Assembly (NCBI GenBank): GCA_041907145.1
Contig: JAYRHW010000086.1
Location: forward strand, 1 to 7,355
Source: JAFLCA01 sp041907145
GTDB taxonomy: Bacteria > Bdellovibrionota_C > UBA2361 > JAFLCA01
Direction of reading: 5' to 3'
DNA: 7,355 nt
Positions 1-6,298 of the stretch are shown one piece after another. The notes under the pieces were generated by a model. The model saw nothing but the letters and a program-made list of their open reading frames with translations. It was not told where the DNA came from and made no database searches. Within the stretch, counting starts at the first letter, position 1. Each line of letters starts with the position of its first letter. A program made the translations under genes and the position numbers.

Positions 1-72
1 GTCGCGCCTGTAAGCCACCGATCCGTCTAGAATTCTTCTCGGCTTCGTAGTAACTCTAGGGCTACAAATTTT

Positions 73-78
73 GGAGGA
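73..78 (+). promoter_or_regulatory. Shine-Dalgarno site of the exported-protein gene
   Basis: The GGAGGA at this site lies three bases before the ATG at 82 (GGAGG core to ATG is four bases). It is the only strong Shine-Dalgarno match in front of any gene in this window and it fixes the start at 82. Bases 1-72 upstream contain no -35/-10 pair I would defend. Confidence 0.8.
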
Positions 79-81
79 ACT

Positions 82-699
82 ATGAAGAAGCTTCTGTTAA
101 TCGCCGTATTCTCGCTTTGCTGTCTTCCAGCTGTTGGAGCCGCCGAGGATATCAATGACATTTTCAAGCGAGTTAATGATTTTGTAACGGCGAAGAACTA
201 CACGAAGGCACTCGAAGAGTTGACCTGGGCACAGAAGGAAATTGAGAAACTCAACGTGACTCACGTCCAGGCGTTTTTTCCAGATAGTTTAGCGGGATTT
301 ACCGGATCCAAGTTTGAGGCTAATTCAGCGCTCGGCATGAGCAATATTGAGCGTCAGTACACCAAGACGGGCAGCGAAGAACGCGTGAAGCTTTCGCTTT
401 CAGGATCTTCCGCCGGAGGTGCCGGTGCAGGCGGACTTGGCGGGCTAGCAGCCTTCGGTCGTATGGCGGCCATGATGGGCGGCGGCGGACAGGGCGGAGA
501 CACATTCAGAATCGCTGGACGCACTGCGACTTTGCAGCAGGAAGAGGGGTCCGATTCTGCACATTTGACCGTGTTCTTGGATTCCGGATCGATCCTCAGT
601 CTCGAGCTTTCAAACGGCAAGGATTCCAGCGTACTCAAGACCATGGCAGAGGCGCTCAAGCTGAATGATCTTGATAATTATCTGCGCGGACAGAGCTAA
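82..699 (+). CDS. Exported protein of unknown function with glycine-rich insert
   Basis: I do not recognise a named family. The 205-residue product starts with a classical Sec signal peptide: two lysines at residues 2-3, a hydrophobic core to about residue 17, and a probable signal peptidase I site after Ala20 (Val-Gly-Ala). The two Cys at 13-14 do not form a lipobox, so a periplasmic or secreted protein is more likely than a lipoprotein. Residues 22-60 look helical (Lys/Glu-rich, TPR-like spacing in 33-57). Residues 62-108 and 141-178 look like beta strands. Residues 112-139 are a Gly/Ala/Met-rich insert. From memory, this order (short helical region, a Phe-Pro...Gly-Phe segment near 66-72, a Gly/Met-rich loop, and a final helix near 180-200) recalls a group of uncharacterised proteobacterial exported proteins, but I cannot search. 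It is followed by its own terminator, so it is probably monocistronic. Confidence 0.85.
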   Translation: MKKLLLIAVFSLCCLPAVGAAEDINDIFKRVNDFVTAKNYTKALEELTWAQKEIEKLNVTHVQAFFPDSLAGFTGSKFEANSALGMSNIERQYTKTGSEERVKLSLSGSSAGGAGAGGLGGLAAFGRMAAMMGGGGQGGDTFRIAGRTATLQQEEGSDSAHLTVFLDSGSILSLELSNGKDSSVLKTMAEALKLNDLDNYLRGQS

Positions 700-721
700 G
701 AGTACTCGGCACAGTCAATAT

Positions 722-759
722 AAACCGAAGTACTCGGCAAGGGGTACTTCGGTTTTTTT
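722..759 (+). terminator. Intrinsic terminator between the exported-protein gene and aspS
   Basis: A perfect 12-bp stem (722-733 with 744-755) encloses a 10-base loop, and a run of seven T (753-759) follows on the plus strand. The stop codon of the upstream gene is 23 bases before it and the aspS ATG is 18 bases after it. The simplest reading is the terminator of the upstream gene. A role as attenuator for aspS cannot be excluded, because no clear aspS promoter is visible between the hairpin and the ATG. Confidence 0.9.
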
Positions 760-777
760 ATTTCATGAGTTTTGTTT

Positions 778-2565
778 ATGAGTTTCCTAAAAAGTATCTA
801 TAGAACCCATACCTGCGGGGAGCTGCGAGCGGCACACGTTGGGCAAGAAGTTGTGATCTCCGGCTGGCTGCACCGCATCCGTGATCATGGCGGGTTGGTG
901 TTCATAGACCTGCGCGATAACTATGGGCTCACTCAAGTAATTTTCTCGGGTGCTCTAGGCGAGGAAGTACAGAAGATGCGCGCTGAATCCGTGGTTCGCG
1001 TGCGCGGGACCGTCGTTGCTCGAGCAGCGAACCTGAAGAACGCCCGACTACAGACCGGGGAAATTGAAATTCAGGCGACTGAGCTCGAGTTGCTCTCATC
1101 AGCGGAGATTATTCCCTTTCAAGTAGCGGAGGATGATAACGCGGCCGAGACAACGAGGCTGACGTATCGCTTCTTGGAGCTGCGTCGGGAAAAGCTGCAT
1201 CAGCATATTCTTCTCCGAAACAGGGTAATTGGTGCCATGCGCGAGATTATGTGGGGGATGGGGTTTTCGGAGTTTCAAACTCCCATTCTCACCAGCAGTT
1301 CGCCGGAAGGTGCTCGTGACTTTATCGTTCCATCGCGCCTGCATCCCGGGAAGTTCTTCGCGTTGCCGCAGGCTCCTCAGCAGTTCAAGCAACTTCTTAT
1401 GATCTCGGGATTCGATCGCTATTTTCAAATTGCGCCTTGTTTCCGCGACGAAGATGCCCGTGCAGATCGCTCTCCAGGCGAGTTCTATCAGCTCGACATG
1501 GAGCTGTCGTTCGTGGAGCAAGAAGACGTCATGCGCGTCAATGAGAACTTGCTGGCAAATTTGTTTCCGCGGTTTTCGTCGTGGAAGATGACGCCGACGC
1601 CATTTCCGCGCATCCGGTACGATGAGGCGATGGCCAAGTATGGAACTGACAAGCCCGATTTGCGTGTTCCGTTGGAAATCTCCAATGTTTCTGATGTTTT
1701 TAGGACTTCAGAGTTCAAGGTGTTCAAGTCCGCGCTGGGAAGTCTTGGTGGTATTTGGGCCATAAAGGTTCAGGGCCCGGCAGCGCCCTCGAGAAAGTAC
1801 TTCGATGAAACGGTCGAGTGGTTCCAGAAGTCATCGGGGCAGGGCTTGGCATACCTTGTGTTCGACGAAAGCGGCATGAAGGGTTCGATCGCGAAGTTCG
1901 TTTCACCTGGAGAGGCCGATGCCCTTAAGGCAGCCTTGCAGCTCACTGCCCCAGCGGTAGTTTACTTGGCCGCCGGCCCCGAGAAGCAAACGTTGACCGG
2001 TTTGGGAAGACTCCGCACTAAGCTTGGCACCGACTTTAAGCTCACGGATAAAGAGTCGTGGCGCTTCTGCTGGGTTACCGATATGAAGTTCTACGAGCGG
2101 AACGAAGAGACCGGCGGCATTGATTTCGTGCATAATCCGTTCTCAATGCCGCAAGGCGGTATGGACGCTCTGCTGCATAAGGATCCCTTGGATATTTATG
2201 CCTATCAGTATGACATCGTTTGCAACGGCTACGAGCTGGCCAGCGGAGGCATTCGAAATCACTTGCCTGAGATCATGTATAAGGCATTTGAAATCGTTGG
2301 CTACAGCAAGGCACAAGTTGATGAGAAATTTGGCGGCATGATTAAGGCATTCACCTATGGAGCGCCCCCGCACGGTGGTATCGCCCTAGGCGTTGAGCGA
2401 ATTGCGATGCTGCTCGCGAACGAAGAGGCTATTCGCGAAGTCATTGCGTTCCCGCTGACGCAAACGGGGGAGGACCTGCTCATGGGAGCACCGTCGACGG
2501 TAAGCGACAAGCAGCTTAGGGAAGCGCATATCGAAATCAAATTGCCGCCGAATTTTGGTAAGTGA
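778..2565 (+). CDS. aspS: Aspartyl-tRNA synthetase, probably non-discriminating (Asp/Asn)
   Basis: This is a class II synthetase that charges tRNA-Asp with aspartate in the cytosol. Residues are numbered from ATG 778. The N-terminal OB-fold anticodon-binding domain covers about 8-108 (GWLHRIRDHGG, IDLRD). The catalytic core has the flipping loop near 173-182 (SSSPEGARDF), motif 2 FRDED at 222-226 followed by RADR, and motif 3 GVER at 538-541. The bacterial GAD insert lies at about 305-420. At 595 residues the protein is full length. His37 in RDHGG matches the His reported for non-discriminating bacterial AspRS, where discriminating enzymes have Leu, so it may also make Asp-tRNA-Asn for GatCAB. 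The SPGEFYQLDMELSF stretch with its extra residue, and HNPFSMPQGG, recall alphaproteobacterial enzymes. An in-frame TTG at 772 is possible, but the ATG at 778 is better placed behind a weak GAG at 767-769. The gene ends 4 bp from the convergent phosphofructokinase gene. Confidence 0.97.
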   Translation: MSFLKSIYRTHTCGELRAAHVGQEVVISGWLHRIRDHGGLVFIDLRDNYGLTQVIFSGALGEEVQKMRAESVVRVRGTVVARAANLKNARLQTGEIEIQATELELLSSAEIIPFQVAEDDNAAETTRLTYRFLELRREKLHQHILLRNRVIGAMREIMWGMGFSEFQTPILTSSSPEGARDFIVPSRLHPGKFFALPQAPQQFKQLLMISGFDRYFQIAPCFRDEDARADRSPGEFYQLDMELSFVEQEDVMRVNENLLANLFPRFSSWKMTPTPFPRIRYDEAMAKYGTDKPDLRVPLEISNVSDVFRTSEFKVFKSALGSLGGIWAIKVQGPAAPSRKYFDETVEWFQKSSGQGLAYLVFDESGMKGSIAKFVSPGEADALKAALQLTAPAVVYLAAGPEKQTLTGLGRLRTKLGTDFKLTDKESWRFCWVTDMKFYERNEETGGIDFVHNPFSMPQGGMDALLHKDPLDIYAYQYDIVCNGYELASGGIRNHLPEIMYKAFEIVGYSKAQVDEKFGGMIKAFTYGAPPHGGIALGVERIAMLLANEEAIREVIAFPLTQTGEDLLMGAPSTVSDKQLREAHIEIKLPPNFGK

Positions 2566-2569
2566 GAGT

Positions 2570-3874
2570 CTAGCCGATCTTTTCCGGCTGACCAGTTACC
2601 GATAGGACATTGCGCCATAGGCTCTGCGCTGGACTGAGCTTTTTGCTCCGGTTCGTGCACAAGGTGAGCGGAACGTGGGTCAAGTTATTGTACCACTGCC
2701 CGACCAACATATCGGTGTTTCCGGCCATGCCCGCGTGCACGGCAGCGCGGGAGAGCAAGTCGCAGTAGTATGCATCGGCTACATTTGCAGGCACGGCGCG
2801 GATACTATAACCAGGGTCGAAGTAACGGAATAGAAGCGGTATTTTGCGGCTGCGGAAATGTTGCTCGACTTTTTCCCTGAGCAAGGAGCCTATGTCGTGC
2901 TGGAGCCGGTTCCCTGAGGCATCGAAATTGTCAGGCTGCCCGTCAAAGAGCGACTGCCCTGCACCCTCGGCCATGACCACTATCGCATAACCTTGAGCAG
3001 CAATCTTCTGTTCAACGCGGCTCAGCAAACCATGACTGCCATCTATCCCGAATTCAAGTTCCGGGATCAGCACGAAATCCGCCTCTTGCGCCGCTAGCGA
3101 CGCATGGGCGGCGATGAATCCGGCGTTTCGTCCCATGAGCTTGACCAAGGAGACCGTATTTTTGTAAGAACGCGCTTCGACGCCTGCCGCCTGAATTACT
3201 TTGCTCGACTCCTCTACCGCCGTGGCAAATCCGAATGAGGTGTACACAAAAGGCACGTCATTATCGATGGTCTTGGGAATTCCGATGATGCTGATAGGAA
3301 GATTTCTCTTGGTGACCTCTTCCGCGACCTTGTGGGCGGCTCGCTGGGTGCCGTCGCCTCCCACGAAAAAGAGTATTTGTACGTCATCCTGCACCAGCCG
3401 ATTAACGATATCAGTAGACTCTGCCGGACCTCGGGATGACCCCAAAATACTTCCACCAAGCTTATGAATGTCTCGAACCCGCTCAAGGGTCAGGACCTCG
3501 GCTGCCATTCCCCCTGCCGTAAAGGCCGAGAGCCCGAATCGATACCCAAGCACGCGCCTAATCCTATAATTACGGCAGAGTTCGAGCACCAAAGAGCGAA
3601 TGACGTTATTAATGCCCGGGCTTAGGCCGCCGCAGGTGACAATCGCTGCTGTCGTTCTCGACGGTTCGAAATACAGAAGCGAGCGCGGGCCGGCCTTCTC
3701 AAAACTCCAGGCATCAGAAGGGTCGCTTTGAACAGTGGTCTCTACCCGATAGCGTATGCGATCAGAAATAGACACGAAGCGCGCGCCAACCGGAGCAATG
3801 CTTCCAGCTCCTAAGGGAGAAGGATAACGAGGTTCACCAAGAGTAAGAATTGTTGAGGAGAATGTATCGGCCAT
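2570..3874 (-). CDS. 6-phosphofructokinase, long plant/trypanosome-like type, predicted ATP-dependent
   Basis: This enzyme phosphorylates fructose 6-phosphate to fructose 1,6-bisphosphate in glycolysis (cytosol). The 434-residue product has an N-terminal extension of about 70 residues, then the Rossmann-like core. The phosphate-donor loop GGLSPGINNVIR lies at 82-93. GGDGTQ at 172-177 has Gly175 at the position where PPi-dependent enzymes carry Asp. PKTIDND at 200-206 supplies Lys201 and the catalytic base Asp204. MGRN is at 247-250, AEGAGQ at 302-307, and a substrate-binding DPGYSIR segment ends at 359. Gly with Lys at these two positions is the combination of ATP-dependent enzymes with PPi-like sequence (trypanosome and plant PFK), so ATP is the predicted donor; this is inference. 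The ATG at 3874 has only a weak GGTAGG in front. It lies 46 bp downstream of the ATP-grasp gene on the same strand and may be cotranscribed with it, or use the candidate promoter at 3890-3919. Confidence 0.95.
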   Translation of the reverse strand: MADTFSSTILTLGEPRYPSPLGAGSIAPVGARFVSISDRIRYRVETTVQSDPSDAWSFEKAGPRSLLYFEPSRTTAAIVTCGGLSPGINNVIRSLVLELCRNYRIRRVLGYRFGLSAFTAGGMAAEVLTLERVRDIHKLGGSILGSSRGPAESTDIVNRLVQDDVQILFFVGGDGTQRAAHKVAEEVTKRNLPISIIGIPKTIDNDVPFVYTSFGFATAVEESSKVIQAAGVEARSYKNTVSLVKLMGRNAGFIAAHASLAAQEADFVLIPELEFGIDGSHGLLSRVEQKIAAQGYAIVVMAEGAGQSLFDGQPDNFDASGNRLQHDIGSLLREKVEQHFRSRKIPLLFRYFDPGYSIRAVPANVADAYYCDLLSRAAVHAGMAGNTDMLVGQWYNNLTHVPLTLCTNRSKKLSPAQSLWRNVLSVTGQPEKIG

Positions 3875-3889
3875 GACCTACCCGAAAGG

Positions 3890-3919
3890 AGTATAGTGTA
3901 CCTGCTCGGGTTTGACCAA
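3890..3919 (-). promoter_or_regulatory. Candidate promoter for the phosphofructokinase gene
   Basis: Read on the minus strand, TTGGTC (3919-3914) and TATACT (3895-3890) are separated by 18 bases. The -10 matches the consensus at five of six bases and the -35 at three or four. The expected transcript start is near 3882-3884, leaving a leader of about 8-10 bases before the ATG at 3874. It lies in the 46-bp gap after the ATP-grasp gene and would allow the phosphofructokinase to be expressed independently. Confidence 0.35.
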
Positions 3920-3920
3920 C

Positions 3921-5531
3921 CTATCGTATCAGCGAGAGATATCCTTGCTGGCTAAGCTCATTGACACCCACCACGGCTCGAATATCTCTTCCCACCCCCA
4001 GAAGCAGGGCCTCGCCCTCCGGACTCTGGGAAAGGCTGTCAACGAAGACACCCATGACCGGCACGCGCTCAGAGCGGAAAAACTGGCTAAAATGGCTGAG
4101 TTCGCTTGGGTCAAAGCGATATGAATCGCCTCGCGGGGCGCAAAAAACGATACCTCTGGCATTACAAAAATTCTCATATCGAATCTCACCGGCGACCTGA
4201 GCCAAGCTCTGATAGGCGGCTTGCTCTTGAAAGACTGCAAGGACGATGTACCCTCCAGGCCGCGTTCGATTAAATTCCGCTAACCCTCGCGTTGCTTCAT
4301 CTGCCTCGACCGGGGAATTCGGGACTCGGAAGACATGCACCGGCAGGGGGTCGCTTATCCCTTGACCGGACGCAACCACCGCGTCGACCGATGTTCTGGT
4401 CCAGTCGGGAGTTGGAAGTTGAAAGTCAGAGCGCAGGGCTGGAACGAAGCGGGCCTGTACAAATTGAACGCCCATTGTCTGACTTGGGATGCAAAATTCA
4501 AATTCCTGGGGCGACTGTGGAGCCAAAGGATCGCATTGGAGGAGTCTTTTGACGGCCGTCTGTGCCAATAGTTCTGGGTTCACGATCCGAAGGGCATCCG
4601 ACTCTCCGCAGTAGCGATGCTCGAGGTGTAGTTCCTGGTCGGAGTCCAACGCAACCAAAGTTTCGGATCGCTGCTGCCCGGAGCTGGCCATCACGGCAAG
4701 GCTCTGATTGTGGAGCGACACTCGATAGCAAAAGTGCCCATCTACGATAGTTCCGCCTAGACCGCGCACGAGTGAAACGCGAATGAGCTGCGGATGAGCA
4801 GTATCGATTACTCCCGAGAATGCTGGAGCATACTCCCGAAGCTCCGTGGCCCGCTCCCGGTCAAAGAGCATAGGCTGCACTACCATGGGCAATGGCGCCG
4901 GGGGGAGGCCATGTTTTTGGTAAAAAGCTGCGGCGCTGGGAGAGAAGCCAGAATGCAACACGGCCTTTGTTGCAAGCTCAAATGCATCCTCTGAGCCAGC
5001 AATCGAAGCGGGACGAGAGGTAAACAATCCGGCTGCGCAGTGGGCGCTGCTGTCTTCGTGAGGACTGGACGATCGAAGGAATACGATTGGACCAAAGCTC
5101 AAATGCTTCAGCACATCGCGCAGTACTCCGCAGGTGCCCATGAAGCTTAACGGTGCGGCAATTCCTTCGTTGGAACTTCCCGATCCTCCAGTAACTAAGT
5201 CTGAAAATACGTCTGCTGCGACGAGGATCGTGCGCGGGATGGGAAATCCGCGCAGCATGCGTTCAACCAGCTCGCGAGCTTTACCTCCGAATTCTGCTCT
5301 TTCGGGATCTTTGCTAAGAATATGTAGTGGCAAATCGCGGTGGGTGAAGAGCGCTATCCCGGAATCGAATGGAAGTGTTGTTTCGGGAGTGAATTCTGGT
5401 ACGCGGGACAGGGCGTTGAGAAACTGCGGAGTGCTGAGCGGACTGGTGCTCTGGGGCGTTGTAGCAACGCCAGACTCTGGCAATCGACCCGGGTCGTAGC
5501 GAACACCCCACATGCACGCCCAGTTTGCCAC
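3921..5531 (-). CDS. PEP-synthase/PPDK-like ATP-grasp protein with a probable degenerate phosphohistidine domain
   Basis: The 536-residue protein resembles the N-terminal nucleotide-binding half of PEP synthase, pyruvate phosphate dikinase and rifampin phosphotransferase. Residues 82-108 match the family start (GGK with Lys84, then GFPIPRTILV). FLRSSSPHED at 151-160 matches the RSSA..ED motif, and SGVIDTAHP at 239-247 the SGV.FT..P strand. VRGLGGTIVDG follows at 255-265. EFEF (343-346) followed by QAR (359-361) matches the closing DxE...QxR motif, so the ATP-site residues look intact. Residues 425-536 fit a swivelling phosphohistidine domain only loosely, but His480 with Arg486 and Pro491 has the canonical H+6 Arg, H+11 Pro spacing. 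No PEP/pyruvate barrel follows, so this is not a complete PEP synthase. About 60 residues (365-425) join the two parts. The start is a GTG at 5531; ATG 5513 (Met7) is an alternative, and neither has a good Shine-Dalgarno. It probably leads an operon with the phosphofructokinase. Confidence 0.8.
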   Translation of the reverse strand: MANWACMWGVRYDPGRLPESGVATTPQSTSPLSTPQFLNALSRVPEFTPETTLPFDSGIALFTHRDLPLHILSKDPERAEFGGKARELVERMLRGFPIPRTILVAADVFSDLVTGGSGSSNEGIAAPLSFMGTCGVLRDVLKHLSFGPIVFLRSSSPHEDSSAHCAAGLFTSRPASIAGSEDAFELATKAVLHSGFSPSAAAFYQKHGLPPAPLPMVVQPMLFDRERATELREYAPAFSGVIDTAHPQLIRVSLVRGLGGTIVDGHFCYRVSLHNQSLAVMASSGQQRSETLVALDSDQELHLEHRYCGESDALRIVNPELLAQTAVKRLLQCDPLAPQSPQEFEFCIPSQTMGVQFVQARFVPALRSDFQLPTPDWTRTSVDAVVASGQGISDPLPVHVFRVPNSPVEADEATRGLAEFNRTRPGGYIVLAVFQEQAAYQSLAQVAGEIRYENFCNARGIVFCAPRGDSYRFDPSELSHFSQFFRSERVPVMGVFVDSLSQSPEGEALLLGVGRDIRAVVGVNELSQQGYLSLIR

Positions 5532-5541
5532 TGCCCAGATT

Positions 5542-5570
5542 ATTATTCAAATAGATCTGCTGCGTTACAA
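5542..5570 (-). promoter_or_regulatory. Candidate promoter for the ATP-grasp gene
   Basis: On the minus strand, TTGTAA (5570-5565) and AATAAT (5547-5542) are separated by 17 bases. The -10 matches the consensus at five of six positions and the -35 at four. Transcription would start near 5535. That leaves only a few bases before the GTG at 5531, or about 20 before the ATG at 5513. Confidence 0.4.
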
Positions 5571-5595
5571 ACCTTAGCCAAGCCCCGGAATTCCA

Positions 5596-5604
5596 TGATA
5601 GAAT
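5596..5604 (+). promoter_or_regulatory. Candidate extended -10 promoter for the receiver-domain gene
   Basis: TGATAGAAT is an extended -10 (TGn followed by TAGAAT, five of six matches). No good -35 lies 16-18 bases upstream, which is compatible with an extended -10 promoter. The predicted start near 5611 would leave about four bases before the ATG at 5615. It shares the 83-bp divergent region with the minus-strand promoter at 5542-5570. Confidence 0.3.
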
Positions 5605-5614
5605 TACCGCACGT

Positions 5615-6298
5615 ATGGACCATTCCAGGGATACATCCAAGAGCCGGGACCGCCGAGAGAGCGCTGATTCTGGAGAGTCACCGAAGGCTTGGGCAGGTGG
5701 GTCAGACGCCGATTCTGGGCAATTTTTGGACGGCGATGACCTTTTTTCGGATGGCGATCCCCTCGCTGGATTGGCCAAACGAGAGTTGTCTGCCCCTATA
5801 GAGCAGAAAGTGTTGCTTCGCCTTATCGCTGACACTTGCCGTGAACTGGAAGTACGGGCCTCGAGTCCGGCTGACTCCGAATTTTCCCCCGTTCGCTCTC
5901 TGCATGATCGGCGCATTTTGCTTGTTGATGACTCGGCTGAGGTGTTCAAAGCTTTTGTTCCGGCACTGCTTGCCGCGACGAACGGCGCGGCCATATTTCT
6001 GCGTCATCGCGAGGAGACTTCGGCTGTCTTGGTGAAGCAGATACTCGCGTTCAAGCCGGAGCTGGTGCTTCTGGATGGCGAACTCAGCGGCGGATTACGC
6101 GGTTGGGATGTAGCTCAAGCTCTCTCAAAACGGAACCAAAAGCTGCCTATCATCGGATTCTCGAGTGACCCGGGGTATGAATCAAAATTCCTAGCCCATT
6201 CGGCCATGGGTTTCATTGCCAAGCGAATTCAGGCGGTGCCCGCAACGATTGCGGAAGTGGGTGTCCAAGTGGGGCTTCTGCTTGAGCTTGGGCTTTAG
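5615..6298 (+). CDS. Response-regulator-like protein with C-terminal receiver domain and disordered N-terminus
   Basis: Residues 98-218 form a receiver (REC) domain, the phosphoacceptor module of two-component systems. RRILLVDDS at 99-107 gives the acidic pair Asp105-Asp106. LVLLD at 150-154 gives the phosphoacceptor Asp154. IIGFSS at 179-184 gives the switch Ser. GFIAK at 199-203 gives Lys203. All catalytic residues are therefore present. The loop after Asp154 (GELSGGLRG) is one residue longer than the usual MPxMDG form. Residues 1-58 are rich in Asp, Ser, Arg and Gly and look disordered. Residues 60-82 look like one amphipathic helix. There is no DNA-binding or enzymatic output domain, so it may act by protein contact. 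Its partner kinase is not in the window. It is divergent from the ATP-grasp gene, and its stop overlaps that of the convergent downstream gene by 4 bp. The start at ATG 5615 has no clear Shine-Dalgarno, so a later start (for example GTG at codon 66) is possible. Confidence 0.85.
   Translation: MDHSRDTSKSRDRRESADSGESPKAWAGGSDADSGQFLDGDDLFSDGDPLAGLAKRELSAPIEQKVLLRLIADTCRELEVRASSPADSEFSPVRSLHDRRILLVDDSAEVFKAFVPALLAATNGAAIFLRHREETSAVLVKQILAFKPELVLLDGELSGGLRGWDVAQALSKRNQKLPIIGFSSDPGYESKFLAHSAMGFIAKRIQAVPATIAEVGVQVGLLLELGL

Noticed and set aside
700..777. T-box or amino-acid-responsive leader upstream of aspS
   Set aside because: The region is too short and has no T-box-like conserved segment; only a simple terminator hairpin is visible.
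772..777. TTG at 772 as the aspS start
   Set aside because: It adds only two residues, the weak GAG upstream would be too close to it, and the ATG at 778 begins a product (MSFLK...) better suited to the family start.
2572..2589. AGCCG...CGGCT hairpin just after the aspS stop, as a possible terminator
   Set aside because: The stem is only 5 bp with an 8-base loop, it lies inside the 3' end of the phosphofructokinase gene, and no T-run follows on either strand.
3921..5531. Annotation as a complete PEP synthase or pyruvate phosphate dikinase
   Set aside because: The protein is 536 residues, well short of those enzymes, and has no PEP/pyruvate-binding barrel; only the ATP-grasp part matches clearly.
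5340..5801. A plus-strand ORF of 153 codons spanning the divergent promoter region
   Set aside because: It runs antisense to the ATP-grasp gene and then out of frame through the receiver gene, with a product of low-complexity, shadow-like composition.
5314..5994. A minus-strand ORF of 226 codons over the receiver gene and the divergent region
   Set aside because: It is antisense to a receiver domain with all conserved residues and out of frame with the ATP-grasp gene. Its product is Ser/Arg-rich without recognisable motifs.
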